64,000 nucleotides of DNA from Lysobacterales bacterium (GTDB lineage: Bacteria > Pseudomonadota > Gammaproteobacteria > Xanthomonadales > SZUA-5), in contig JALHRS010000010.1 in assembly GCA_022841325.1 (NCBI GenBank), forward strand, positions 1 to 64,000, given 5' to 3'. Position 1 is the first letter of the stretch. Each line of letters opens with the position of its first letter. The position numbers and the translations under genes are program-made. Of this stretch, positions 1 through 9,176 are shown piece by piece. Under the pieces are notes generated by a model that did no database searches, was not told the DNA's origin, and saw only the letters and a list, made by a program, of their open reading frames with translations.

Positions 1-1591
1 GCCCGGCAGCCAGTCCGCTCAGCGTACCGCCGATGGTGTAGGTGTTGGTGGTGCAGGCCACGCTGACGCTGGTGATATTGGCACCCGCCACATTACCGCT
101 GCCGTTGCTGACCACGCAGGTCTGGTTGGGATTGGTCGGCTGCGCGAACACGGTGACGGCATAGGCGTTGCCATCGGTGATCGGCGTGCTGAAGGTGAAG
201 GCGCCATTGGCTGAGAGCACCAGGTCATCGCCGCCGTTGTTGCGCAGGGTCACGCTGCGACCGGCTGCCAGTCCGTTCAGCGTACCGCCGATGGTGTAGG
301 TATTGGTGGTGCAGACCACGCTGACATTGCTGACATTGACACCGGCCACATTGCCGCTGCCGTTGCTCACCACGCAGGTCTGGCTGGGGTTGGTCGGCTG
401 CGCGAACACGGTCACGGCATAGGCATTGCCATCGGTGATCGGTGTGGCGAAGGTGAACGCGCCATTGGCAGACAGCACCAGAGTGTCGCCGCCGTTGTTG
501 CGCAGGGTCACGCTGCGCCCGGCAGCCAGTCCGCTCAGCGTACCGCCGATGGTGTAGGTGTTGGTGGTGCAGGCCACGCTGACGCTGGTGATATTGGCAC
601 CCGCCACATTACCGCTGCCGTTGCTGACCACGCAGGTCTGGTTGGGATTGGTCGGCTGCGCGAACACGGTGACGGCATAGGCGTTGCCATCGGTGATCGG
701 CGTGCTGAAGGTGAAGGCGCCATTGGCTGAGAGCACCAGGTCATCGCCGCCGTTGTTGCGCAGGGTCACGCTGCGACCGGCTGCCAGTCCGTTCAGCGTA
801 CCGCCGATGGTGTAGGTATTGGTGGTGCAGACCACGCTGACATTGCTGACATTGGCGCCAGCCACCGTGCCGCTGCCGTTGCTCGCCACACAGGTCTGGT
901 TGGGATTGGTCGGCTGCGCGAACACGGTGACCGCATAAGTTCCGCCATCGGTGATCGGCGTGCTGAAGGTGAACGCGCCATTGGCCGACAGCACCAGGTC
1001 ATTGCCACCGTTGTTGCGCAGCGTCACGCTGCGACCGGCCGCGAGTCCCGAGAGCGTACCGCCGATGGTGTAGGTGTTCGTCGTGCAGACCACGCTGACA
1101 TTGCTGACGTTGGCACCGGCCACCGTGCCGCTGCCGTTGCTGACCACGCAGGTCTGGTTGGGATTGGTCGGCTGCGCGAACACGGTGACCGCGTAGGTTC
1201 CGCCATCGGTGATCGGCGTGCTGAAGGTGAAGGCGCCATTGGCCGACAGCACCAGGTCATTGCCACCGTTGTTGCGTAGCGTCACGCTGCGACCGGCAGC
1301 CAGACCACTCAAGTTACCGCCGATGGTGTAGGTGTTGGTGGTGCAGACCACGCTGACATTGGTGATATTGGCACCGGCCACCGTGCCACTGCCGTTGCTG
1401 ACCACACAGGTCTGATTCGGGTTGGTCGGCTGCGCGAACACGGTGACGGCATAAGCCCCGCCGTCGCTGACGGCCGTGGCGAAGGTGAAACTGCCGTTCG
1501 CAGAGACGACCAGATTATCGCCGCCATTGTTGCGCAGAGTCACGCTGCGGCCAGCCGCAAGCCCGCTGACGGTGCCACCCACCGTGTAGGT
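1..1591 (-). repeat. 258-bp in-frame tandem repeat array (86 aa per unit)
   Basis: The anchor TACCGCCGATGG recurs at 25, 283, 541, 799, 1057 and 1315, always 258 bp apart. A diverged first unit begins near 1573-1591. Units are in frame and encode the modules at the C-terminus of the truncated gene. Bases 1-338 match 517-854 with no difference found by eye, so the newest event copied a two-unit (516-bp) block. Confidence 0.95.
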
Positions 1592-4219
1592 GCAGGGGTT
1601 GCAGATCGGCGTCACCCAGGCGCCACGGCCATGGGTAAAGGCATAGAGCCGAGTGCCCGCCTGATTGAGCTTCAGCGATTCCACCGGCGTGCGGGCGAAG
1701 CCGGAATTCTCCACATTCCAGCTGGCGCCGCCGTCGATGGACGTGAAAACGCCGAGGTCCGTGCCGACAAAAACCTGCTGCGAGTTGTTCGGATTGACGA
1801 CCACCGACAGCGCGGGAATCTGCGGCATCGCCGTGAGGCCAGTGCCTACGCTGGGCGACCAACTGACGCCGCCGTTGGTGGTCTTGAACACATTGTTGAT
1901 GCCGAAGGCCGAGACCGTGGCATAGCCGACATTGATGTTGTTCGGATCCCAGGCCATCCACGAGATGTAGCCACTGACTATCGATCCGCCCCCCGGCCAG
2001 CTGCCCGTGTTCGGTGCCGACAGGGCCGCGGTGTTGTAGTGGTAGCAGCCATCGGACATGCCGATCAATACCCGATTGCCGTCCAGAGGATGAGTTGCGA
2101 TCGCCGAGATCGAACCCGTTCCGCAGGTACTGCTGGCCCCGGTGGCACGTGACCAGGAAGTGGTCTGGTTGACGCTGCGCCAGATATCGAAGCCGCCGGT
2201 CCAGATCTGCTGGCGATTGCTCTCGTTCATGGTGAACGGCGCAATGAACAGGAAGCCCGAGCCGGTGATGCCGGTATTGGCGTTGGCAAAGTTGGCACCA
2301 CCGTCGATGGAACGTTTCATCGAGTTTCCGGTGTTCGCCGCCAGCAGCACATCGTTGGCTGGATTGGCATCGCCCAGGGTGTCGACCGCCGCATAAGCAC
2401 CATCACCGCCGAGCAGCGTGGTCCAGTTCAGGCCCGGGGAAACGCCGCGTTGCGTGCCGTTGTCCTGCAGACCGCCGAAATAGGTGAGCCCATCCGGGTA
2501 GACGGCGCCGTCGTAGAACTGCGTCGTGACATAGCCATTGTTGCGATCCACCCAGGCCGTTCCGCCGGCTACCGGCGCGCCACAGATCTGGGCCAGCGTG
2601 GTGTTCACCGGCGCCCTGGCGTTGTCGGTGCGCTCCACGCCACCGTCGCTGGCGGCAAACAGGATGCGATTGCTGGTGCCGTTGTATTGCGGGTGGAAAA
2701 CCAGCGCGTGCTGGTCGGCGTGGTGGTATTCCGCATCCACGCCCTTGTCGAACCACCAGTAGCTGGCGGTGCCCCAGTCCACGCCGGCATTGTCCGAGCG
2801 CCACAAGTCAATGCCGCCCGCCCAGAGGATGTCGGGATTGACCGGATCCACCGCCAGCACATTGTCATACCAGCCCTGGTTCGAAAAGCTGGAGGTTCCG
2901 AACCCACATTCGGTGAGCAGCGCAATGACCGGATTGCTGAGCTGCAACTGATTGATCTTCTGGGCCGTATTGGCGGGCGCCACGGTGCCGGCACGCTGGG
3001 TGGTGAAGGACCCGGAAGCGCCGCTGGTGGTCGAGCGATAGATGCCGTGCAATCCGTACTGGCCCGGCCCACCACTCGCCGAGCGCTGCGACGCCATCAC
3101 ATAGACGATGCTCTCGTTGGAGGGCGCAATGGCGATGGAGCTTCGACCCTGACCGGTGAGACTGAGCACACTGGCGAGCGTGGAGACATCGCTGTCGTCA
3201 GCGCGATAGACCGTGCCCTGCGACGAAGTCCGGCCGCAAGACACGAACAGGAAACCCGAGGCGCCTTGCAGCTGCATCGCCATGTCGGTGCAGCCGCCCA
3301 CGCCACTGGCATTCAGCACCTGGGAAAAGCTGGTGCCGCCGTCGGTCGATCGGTACACACCGATACTGGTCGCGACCCAGATGCGCAGACTGTTGCGCGG
3401 GCTGACCAGAATCTTGTTCGAGAAATAGAAATTCGAGTTGTTGGTGGCCGCCATCTGCGACCAGGTCACGCCAGCATCTGTCGACTTGAACACACCGGCA
3501 CCACGCACCGCATCGACGTTGCCGAAACCCTCGCCGGTGCCGGCGTAGATCACGCTGCTGTTGCCCGGATCGAAGGCCAGAGTGACCACGGCAAGATTGG
3601 CCATCTGATCGGTGGTCGTGATCCAGTTGGCGCCGGCGTCGGTGGACTTCCACACACCACCAGCCACACCGCCGGCGTACATGATGTTCGGATTGCCGGC
3701 ATCGATCAGCAGCGCGCGGGTGCGACCACCCTGATTGGCCGGACCCAGATTCGACCACGTACCCAGGGCATCGAGGGGCGTGCCGGCATAGGGATCAACC
3801 GGGGGGTCCTGCGGTCCGGACAACGCGGAAAAACGCTGACCCGTGGCGCTGGAGATGCGCGGCATCTTGCGAACCTGCTGCAGCGCCGGAAAATACATCT
3901 GCGGACTCAGAGTGCCGACACCTGCGGTGCGGTTGGCACCGCGAGTGACCAGCGGACCGGTGCGGCTGTTCACGAAGAACTGCTCGGCCAGATCGGGATC
4001 GCCGAATCGGCGCTCCCCGAGGTTGCGGGCCTTCTCCGCCAGCAGCGCGCGCTGAGTCTTGCTGATCTTCACCAGCGGCTGGGCGGGCTCTTGCGGAACC
4101 GTGTCGAGTTCGGTCTGGCCACCCCTGTCGGCCACATCCCTGGAAACTTCGACGGCGTCCTGCGCCGACGCGAACTGTGCCAGACAGATTGCCAGCACTC
4201 CACAGATCCACTTGTTCAC
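1..4219 (-). CDS. Secreted Asp-box (BNR) propeller protein with C-terminal 86-residue tandem repeats, truncated by window edge
   Basis: The frame opens at a GTG (MNKWICG) at 4219 behind a G-rich Shine-Dalgarno stretch. It stays open to base 1, so the stop lies outside the window; about 1406 residues are visible. Residues 1-19 form a signal peptide ending FASA. Residues about 100-870 carry many Asp-box motifs (S-x-D-x-G-x-x-W), as in WKSTDAGANW and YRSTDGGTSF, typical of sialidase/Vps10-like beta-propellers. From residue about 877 the protein becomes tandem 86-residue beta-sandwich-like modules (TYTIGGTLSGLAAGRSVTL...), each with two conserved cysteines. The likely role is extracellular or cell-surface, binding or hydrolytic; no catalytic residue was identified. 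The next gene is divergent. Confidence 0.85.
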   Translation of the reverse strand, partial: MNKWICGVLAICLAQFASAQDAVEVSRDVADRGGQTELDTVPQEPAQPLVKISKTQRALLAEKARNLGERRFGDPDLAEQFFVNSRTGPLVTRGANRTAGVGTLSPQMYFPALQQVRKMPRISSATGQRFSALSGPQDPPVDPYAGTPLDALGTWSNLGPANQGGRTRALLIDAGNPNIMYAGGVAGGVWKSTDAGANWITTTDQMANLAVVTLAFDPGNSSVIYAGTGEGFGNVDAVRGAGVFKSTDAGVTWSQMAATNNSNFYFSNKILVSPRNSLRIWVATSIGVYRSTDGGTSFSQVLNASGVGGCTDMAMQLQGASGFLFVSCGRTSSQGTVYRADDSDVSTLASVLSLTGQGRSSIAIAPSNESIVYVMASQRSASGGPGQYGLHGIYRSTTSGASGSFTTQRAGTVAPANTAQKINQLQLSNPVIALLTECGFGTSSFSNQGWYDNVLAVDPVNPDILWAGGIDLWRSDNAGVDWGTASYWWFDKGVDAEYHHADQHALVFHPQYNGTSNRILFAASDGGVERTDNARAPVNTTLAQICGAPVAGGTAWVDRNNGYVTTQFYDGAVYPDGLTYFGGLQDNGTQRGVSPGLNWTTLLGGDGAYAAVDTLGDANPANDVLLAANTGNSMKRSIDGGANFANANTGITGSGFLFIAPFTMNESNRQQIWTGGFDIWRSVNQTTSWSRATGASSTCGTGSISAIATHPLDGNRVLIGMSDGCYHYNTAALSAPNTGSWPGGGSIVSGYISWMAWDPNNINVGYATVSAFGINNVFKTTNGGVSWSPSVGTGLTAMPQIPALSVVVNPNNSQQVFVGTDLGVFTSIDGGASWNVENSGFARTPVESLKLNQAGTRLYAFTHGRGAWVTPICNPCTYTVGGTVSGLAAGRSVTLRNNGGDNLVVSANGSFTFATAVSDGGAYAVTVFAQPTNPNQTCVVSNGSGTVAGANITNVSVVCTTNTYTIGGNLSGLAAGRSVTLRNNGGNDLVLSANGAFTFSTPITDGGTYAVTVFAQPTNPNQTCVVSNGSGTVAGANVSNVSVVCTTNTYTIGGTLSGLAAGRSVTLRNNGGNDLVLSANGAFTFSTPITDGGTYAVTVFAQPTNPNQTCVASNGSGTVAGANVSNVSVVCTTNTYTIGGTLNGLAAGRSVTLRNNGGDDLVLSANGAFTFSTPITDGNAYAVTVFAQPTNPNQTCVVSNGSGNVAGANITSVSVACTTNTYTIGGTLSGLAAGRSVTLRNNGGDTLVLSANGAFTFATPITDGNAYAVTVFAQPTNPSQTCVVSNGSGNVAGVNVSNVSVVCTTNTYTIGGTLNGLAAGRSVTLRNNGGDDLVLSANGAFTFSTPITDGNAYAVTVFAQPTNPNQTCVVSNGSGNVAGANITSVSVACTTNTYTIGGTLSGLAAG

Positions 4220-4621
4220 ACCGAACCCCCGTTTCCATCAGCACCCGATCCACTTCGGGCAGCACGACTCTCGTCCGCGTACCAGCCTTCAGGGCAGCAG
4301 GGTCTGGCCGCACGGCGTCAGTGTAGCGCCAAAGTCACGCCAGGATTCGCAGCCCGCAGCAACCTGCAGCAGATAACCGTGACCGCCGGGCTGACATTTC
4401 TCGAATCCTGAATGGACCGGACACGCTCATTGTTGACAATCCGCGTCACTTGTTCCGCTTGCATTTACGCTTCGTTCATCCTCACGATATCGCATCGGGA
4501 AAGCGCGGCTGCCGACGTTCCAGTCGACAGCGCATGCGGGGCCTGAACCACTGAATTATCCGGCGCAGTCGCCTACGCGGCTGCGCCTTTTCTGTTGGTC
4601 CACCTGGGGAGGGGGAGTGTC
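4220..4621. other. Divergent intergenic region
   Basis: This gap of about 400 bp separates two divergently transcribed secreted-protein genes and should hold promoters for both. A TTGACA hexamer lies at 4433-4438 but has no well-spaced -10 partner. The only clear structure is the terminator-like hairpin at 4562-4591. Confidence 0.6.
4562..4591 (+). terminator. Hairpin plus U-tract in the leader of the lipase-like gene
   Basis: GGCGCAG (4562-4568) pairs with CTGCGCC (4581-4587) and is followed directly by TTTTCTGTT. The structure lies about 20 bases upstream of the ribosome binding site of the gene starting at 4622. No gene on the + strand precedes it within the window, so it may attenuate transcription of that gene instead of ending an upstream unit. 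Confidence 0.5.
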
Positions 4622-6565
4622 ATGCAGGTACGTCTGATTGTCGCCGCTGTCGGCTGTTGTCTGGGGATGTCGTCCATCGATTCGCACGCTCAGGCACTGG
4701 ATGCCAAGCAGCTGGCCGGGCCGCCGTCGGAATTCGCAGCGATGCGCCCGCTGAATCCGGCGGATGCCGCCATCCATTCGAAGGCCGCCTTGCTGCCAAT
4801 CGAAATGGTCGCCGACAAGGCCGGTGGCTGGGGCGCCGAAGTCGCGCTGCCGGTCGAATCGGACTCGGTGCGTTTTCTGGTCTTTGGCGGCAACGATATC
4901 GGTTGGGACGCCAGGCTGCGTTCGCCGGGCGGACGCGTCGAAAAGGCGGCACGCGCCGTGGCCGGCGACAATCGGATGTCCGAATTCGGATTGAACGAGG
5001 CCAAGTTCCCGGCCGACTACTACGCCCTGCAAGGCATCGAAAGCGGCACCTGGAATCTGAAACTGAGCAGCAGCAATGCCCAGGCCCGGCGCGGCTACGT
5101 GCTGATTGAAGGTCAGGCCGACACCCAGCTGGTGTCTTACCAGACTCACACGCGCCAGCTGGTTGGCGAGCGCATCGGCCTGGTCGCCAGCCTGTATGCG
5201 CAGACCGAGCAGGGTGAACTGCTTTATGCGAAGGCCGGCGGCCAGATTGCGAGCGCCAGCCTGCGCGTGACCGCACCGGATGGCGAGGTGCAATTGCTGG
5301 CCATGTTTGACGACGGCAAGCATGCCGATGGCGCTGCCGGTGATGGCATCTTCGGCGGCGACTTCCTGGCCGACAAGGCTGGCAACTATCAGGCCCAGGT
5401 AACGGTGCGCGGCAGCAATCGCTACGGACGACCGCTGGTGCGCAGCGCCGAGCATCTGCTGCCGATCGTCGAGCCCACGCTGCAACTGGCCGGTACCAAG
5501 GCCAGCGCCAGCCACTCGGTCAATGCCGGACGTCTGGACCTCAACGTGCCGGTGGCTGGCGAGAAGGCCGGTCGCCACTATCGCGGTTATGCCGAAGTCT
5601 GGGGTTCGGACAAGAACGGCGCCGTCGTACCGGTGGCCTGGGTCAGCGGTATGGTCGAAGCCAATCAGGGTGCCGTCAGTTTCGGTCTGGACACGCGCTG
5701 GATTGCACTGGCCGGCGCACAGGCTCCGTTCGAGTTGCGCAATCTGCGCCTGGAAGATTCCGATGTGTTCGTCACGCTGGCAGGCGCCGAACGCCTGCCG
5801 ATGAGCGTGCCCAGCTTCAGCGTCAAGTCCAGCGCCGGCGCCATCGTGATCGATGAGGCCATGACCCAGGGCTTGCGGCCGCGATCGCTGAAGGCCGACA
5901 AGGGCACCGGTTCGCGGCTGTTGCTGGTTCATGGCTATTGCTCGGGCGGCGTCTGGCCAGCCTCGCAGTTCACCAATGCCTCGACCTTCCTCGACGCCAA
6001 CCAGAACCGCTCGCACGACCAGTTCGCGAACCTGATCAAGAACTACGGCGCCACCTGGAACTCCTTCGGCGTGGTCGCTCACAGCCAGGGCGGCCCGGCC
6101 TCGCTGCATCTGTACACCTACTACTGGAGCGGCCTCGACAACGCTACCGGCAGCCGCCTGATCCAGTCGGTGGGTTCTCCCTATCAGGGCACCAATATCG
6201 CCGGCATCCTGGCCACCCTGGGCAACTGGTTCGGCGTCGCCTGCGGCTCCAACGCCAATCTGACCTACAGTGGTGCCAGCTCCTGGCTGGCCGGCATTCC
6301 GACCAGCAGTCGCGCCAAGGTCAATTACTACACGACCTCGTTCAAGCTCACCAACTGGTACACCAACGACTACTGCCAGGTCGCCACCGATCTGGTGCTG
6401 AGTGACCCGGAAGATGGCACCACCGAACAGGCCAAGGGCCAGCTCTCGGGCGCCGTCAATCGCGGCCATGTCACCGGCCAGTGCCACACCGCCGGCATGC
6501 GCGATCCGGCGCAGTATCTGAATGCCAGTCGCAACTCGACCATGAACAGCAACGCGGCCCGCTGA
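4622..6565 (+). CDS. Secreted alpha/beta-hydrolase (lipase-like) with N-terminal beta domains
   Basis: The ATG at 4622 is chosen because a strong GGGGAGGGGGAG ribosome site precedes it; a TTG at 4595 in frame would include that site. The product is 647 residues. A signal peptide (about 1-24, ending SHA) is followed by about 400 residues of beta-rich, probably binding, sequence, including a GDGIFGGDF segment. A C-terminal hydrolase domain follows, with an oxyanion HG (LLLVHGYCSGG, His437) and a nucleophile elbow AHSQGG with Ser488. The third acid (possibly in SDPEDG) and the histidine (RGHVTGQCH) are guesses. Lipase or esterase activity on an extracellular ester is inferred from the fold. The last residues are Asn- and Ser-rich. 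Confidence 0.8.
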   Translation: MQVRLIVAAVGCCLGMSSIDSHAQALDAKQLAGPPSEFAAMRPLNPADAAIHSKAALLPIEMVADKAGGWGAEVALPVESDSVRFLVFGGNDIGWDARLRSPGGRVEKAARAVAGDNRMSEFGLNEAKFPADYYALQGIESGTWNLKLSSSNAQARRGYVLIEGQADTQLVSYQTHTRQLVGERIGLVASLYAQTEQGELLYAKAGGQIASASLRVTAPDGEVQLLAMFDDGKHADGAAGDGIFGGDFLADKAGNYQAQVTVRGSNRYGRPLVRSAEHLLPIVEPTLQLAGTKASASHSVNAGRLDLNVPVAGEKAGRHYRGYAEVWGSDKNGAVVPVAWVSGMVEANQGAVSFGLDTRWIALAGAQAPFELRNLRLEDSDVFVTLAGAERLPMSVPSFSVKSSAGAIVIDEAMTQGLRPRSLKADKGTGSRLLLVHGYCSGGVWPASQFTNASTFLDANQNRSHDQFANLIKNYGATWNSFGVVAHSQGGPASLHLYTYYWSGLDNATGSRLIQSVGSPYQGTNIAGILATLGNWFGVACGSNANLTYSGASSWLAGIPTSSRAKVNYYTTSFKLTNWYTNDYCQVATDLVLSDPEDGTTEQAKGQLSGAVNRGHVTGQCHTAGMRDPAQYLNASRNSTMNSNAAR

Positions 6566-6567
6566 AG

Positions 6568-6606
6568 GCTGGTTGTTGGTTGTCGGTTGCTGGTTGTGGG
6601 TTGTCG
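6568..6606 (+). repeat. Degenerate GGTTGTC heptamer repeats
   Basis: Five or so tandem variants of GGTTGTC/GGTTGTT follow directly after the stop codon of the lipase-like gene. The same kind of array occurs after the stop codon at 44314. Confidence 0.75.
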
Positions 6607-6652
6607 GAACCGCCGTCCGGACCGCGCGTCCGGGCGGTGGGGTGAAAGGCAA

Positions 6653-6675
6653 TCGCGGCTGAAGCCGCTCCCACA
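6653..6675 (-). repeat. REP element
   Basis: The palindrome has the arms TCGCGG/CCGC and ends CTCCCACA. Other copies lie at 13815-13838, 44364-44386 (opposite orientation) and 44412-44434. Confidence 0.8.
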
Positions 6676-6713
6676 GTGGCGCCATGAGCCGTGTGGCCCA
6701 TTGAGTGCGGCTC

Positions 6714-6791
6714 CGGGGAGGGCCGCGCGCCTGCGCGGCCGCTCTTGAGCTTCGTCACAGCAAAGCGGCGCCGCGGCGCGGCGCCCTCCAC
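6714..6791 (+). repeat. Palindromic repeat family R1, copy 1
   Basis: The element is about 78 bp, with near-inverted ends GGAGGGCCGCGCGC and GCGCGGCGCCCTCC and a less conserved centre that includes CACAGCAAAGCGG. Further copies lie at 17383-17460 and 27430-27503. Confidence 0.8.
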
Positions 6792-6882
6792 AAAGCGGGT
6801 CCGCGATCCCCTCGGGCCATCCGACAGGATTGAGGAAGTCTGCAGCGTCCCGAATCGGCGCAAGGTCCGGACTGGTCCAAGC

Positions 6883-7371
6883 CTACGGCTGCGCGGCCGT
6901 CTCCGCCGGACGAAAACGCCAGTGCGCCACCAGCACTCCGATCAGTGCACCGGCCGGCGCGGTCACCCAGCCGACGAAGATCAGACTGAACATCGAATAC
7001 ACAGCGGCTGCCCAGAAGGCGCTCAGAGGTCCGATGGGGCCAGCATCGGAGCTGTCGACGGTGCCCGTCGACACGAAGGAAAACACGTAGTTGCCGAGCA
7101 TCAGCAACCACCAGCAGGGATAGTGCGCCGCGACACCCGCCAACACACCAGCGATGGCGGCCTGCTTTCGGCTTTGGATGCCCGGTCTCTCCAGCAACGA
7201 CCACCAGCACAAGGCAGCCGTGCCGAATGCGGCCAGCGGCGCCGCGATCAGGAACATCCAGTAGCCGTCACCGGCGCTGCCCAGCGCCAGCCACAGGCCG
7301 GTTGCCAGGCCCACCAGGGCGCAGGCACCGGCCATGATGTTGCGATCTCTGGACCAGAATCCTGTGCTCAT
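6883..7371 (-). CDS. Small integral membrane protein of unknown function
   Basis: The 162-residue product has four hydrophobic segments, at about 11-31, 37-58, 70-98 and 118-148, and a short charged C-terminus. It is not a family I recognise. Its ATG overlaps the stop of the SGNH-hydrolase gene by 4 bp (ATGA), so the two are translationally coupled. It may serve the esterase or its product, but no residue supports a specific function. Downstream lies only repeat DNA. Confidence 0.75.
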   Translation of the reverse strand: MSTGFWSRDRNIMAGACALVGLATGLWLALGSAGDGYWMFLIAAPLAAFGTAALCWWSLLERPGIQSRKQAAIAGVLAGVAAHYPCWWLLMLGNYVFSFVSTGTVDSSDAGPIGPLSAFWAAAVYSMFSLIFVGWVTAPAGALIGVLVAHWRFRPAETAAQP

Positions 7372-9176
7372 TCGAAACCATCCCGGAACAGCGGCGCGGT
7401 GTAGCGTACATCGAGAAAGGGTCTGGCACTGCCGGTGACCTCGGCCAGCCCACGGTGGACCAGCGCACCGCCCAGCACCGTGCGAGTACGAATGGTTCCG
7501 TCAGGCTGCAGCTCATCGACATAGTCGACGGTCTGGCGCAGTTCGGCAGCGGCGAGTGCGGCATCGCCATCCTTGAACTGCACCCGGTTCACGCCGGAAT
7601 CGACCTGGCTGAAGGCGATCCGGAACTGGGTGATGCCACCGCGATTGATGGCGGCCAATCCGGCCGGCGTCAGATCGATGCGCAGCGCGTCGTAGGGGTT
7701 GTCGGCCGAGCCGATGGCACAGCCGACATCGCTGGCCGTGGCCGGCGCGCTGGCATCGGTCAGCTCCAGTTCGGGCGCACCGAAGCTGGCGGCGATGTCG
7801 ACCCGCGGCGCGCCGAGGCTGCCGCTGACAAAGGGATTGCTGCCGCTTCGGCTGTCCTGCAAGAGATACAGACTGGCTGACGCGATTTCGGCGCCCGGCG
7901 GAATGGCGCTGGTGTCGACCGAGACGATGCCGTAGCGCAGGCGGCTGCCGTCGTCGCCGACCTGGATGCTGTCGGTGCCCAGGGCCACACCGTCGGTCCA
8001 GCCATCGAAGACACCGCCCTGCGAGCTCAGGCTGAGGCTGACCGCGCCGCGAAAGCGCGGAAAGAAATAGCTCTCGGTCTGCACCGCCACCTTGTACAGA
8101 TAGCCTTCCTGATCGAGATGGATCGGATCGGCAGGGATGCCCGAGCTGACTCGGAAATTCTCGCGCAGACTGGGCCGGTTGGGATTGCCGCCCGGAAAGG
8201 GCAGATAGTCCGGCGCCAGCTGACCCGGACGCGGCAGCAGCCCGGGCGCGGTCTGGCCGTCGCCGTAGTAATGCTGCATCTCGCCCACGCCGTGATCGAA
8301 ATAAAGGCGCGGGTTTGCATTGGTCCAGACGATGCGGCGCGATTCGACCGCCAGATTGAGCGCGTTCAATTCAGCATCCGTGACCAGCGCATTGGCCGGA
8401 TCACGGCTCAGATCATTGCGCTTGGGACAGGCGTAGATCCAGCACCACAGCGGCGAGACATTGAAGTTCGGGTACTCGTAGCTGGACACCAGCACATCGA
8501 GGTTCGGTCGCACGGCGGCAAAGGCTGACACGATGTTGCTGCTGTCGGCCAGGATGCGCTGGAACAATGCCGCTTCCGACCCCGGCACATCCAGATCCAT
8601 GTCCTTGTACCAGCCGCCACCGGATTTGCCGGCGAGCACATCGTTGCCACCCAGACTGAAGACCACGGTGTCGATGCTGGTCAGCGCATTGAGCTCGGAC
8701 ACGACATTGGCGATCCACGGATAGCTGGCCGTATTGACCCATTCGCGGGCCTCGCTGCCGGACACGGCGTACTCCGGTCCGCTGTAGCCAGCCCCCGGAT
8801 TGGAACCCAGCGAACGACTGACCGCGCGCTTGTCGGACTGGCCGAAGCGATCGAAGATCCGGTTGTGGGCATCGTCATCCCACATGAACTGGGCCCAGCT
8901 GTCGCCGGCAATCAGCACCCTCGGCACGGCCGCGACCGCGGCGCAGGCGCCATTGATCACAGCGCCGCGGGTACTGCGGGTCAGGGTACCCGGGTAATTC
9001 CAGGGATAATCGCCGCGGTTCGCCGACCACGACGGGTCTGCCGCCAATTGCGAGCTCTGGGCGCTTGCAGCTGGCGCCAGCCCGACACCGAGGGACAACA
9101 TGGCAATCGCCGCCAGCGGGTTCCCACGCCGTATGTTCCGGCGCGCATCTTTCGGTGTCGCCAAGTACAGGGGCAT
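7368..9176 (-). CDS. Secreted SGNH/GDSL hydrolase
   Basis: The product is 602 residues. The N-terminus has arginines (ARRNIRR) before a hydrophobic core and an ASA cleavage site near residue 39. SGNH blocks are clear: block I GDSW (Ser93), block III GGND (176-179) and block V DPIHLD (Asp350, His353). An esterase or acyl hydrolase active on lipids or surface glycans is therefore expected. After residue about 375 comes a beta-rich domain resembling carbohydrate-binding modules. The last residues are LFRDGFE, close to the end of the secreted protein at 31718. The gene is first in a two-gene operon with the membrane protein that follows. Confidence 0.88.
   Translation of the reverse strand: MPLYLATPKDARRNIRRGNPLAAIAMLSLGVGLAPAASAQSSQLAADPSWSANRGDYPWNYPGTLTRSTRGAVINGACAAVAAVPRVLIAGDSWAQFMWDDDAHNRIFDRFGQSDKRAVSRSLGSNPGAGYSGPEYAVSGSEAREWVNTASYPWIANVVSELNALTSIDTVVFSLGGNDVLAGKSGGGWYKDMDLDVPGSEAALFQRILADSSNIVSAFAAVRPNLDVLVSSYEYPNFNVSPLWCWIYACPKRNDLSRDPANALVTDAELNALNLAVESRRIVWTNANPRLYFDHGVGEMQHYYGDGQTAPGLLPRPGQLAPDYLPFPGGNPNRPSLRENFRVSSGIPADPIHLDQEGYLYKVAVQTESYFFPRFRGAVSLSLSSQGGVFDGWTDGVALGTDSIQVGDDGSRLRYGIVSVDTSAIPPGAEIASASLYLLQDSRSGSNPFVSGSLGAPRVDIAASFGAPELELTDASAPATASDVGCAIGSADNPYDALRIDLTPAGLAAINRGGITQFRIAFSQVDSGVNRVQFKDGDAALAAAELRQTVDYVDELQPDGTIRTRTVLGGALVHRGLAEVTGSARPFLDVRYTAPLFRDGFE

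Larger units (their letters stand above)
6566..6882. other. Intergenic repeat cluster between convergent genes
   Basis: No gene is seen here. The stretch holds GGTTGT-type heptamer repeats (6568-6606), a GC hairpin built on CCGCC/GGCGG (about 6610-6638), a REP element (6653-6675) and a copy of palindromic family R1 (6714-6791). Confidence 0.75.

Noticed and set aside
1..1591. Regular 258-bp spacing considered as a CRISPR-like array
   Set aside because: The whole 258-bp unit is repeated, with no unique spacers, and it is coding in frame.
2450..4411. 653-codon open frame on the + strand opposite the Asp-box gene
   Set aside because: It is antisense to a gene with clear signal peptide, Asp-box motifs and in-frame repeats. 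The translation is Arg/Gly/His-rich and low in domain character, typical of GC-rich shadow frames.
4433..4438. TTGACA as a -35 box for the lipase-like gene
   Set aside because: No acceptable -10 hexamer lies 16-18 bases downstream; the nearest AT-rich hexamer is 23 bases away.
4556..6685. 709-codon open frame on the - strand opposite the lipase-like gene
   Set aside because: The + strand reading has a ribosome site, signal peptide and catalytic motifs. The opposite frame runs through intergenic heptamer and REP repeats.
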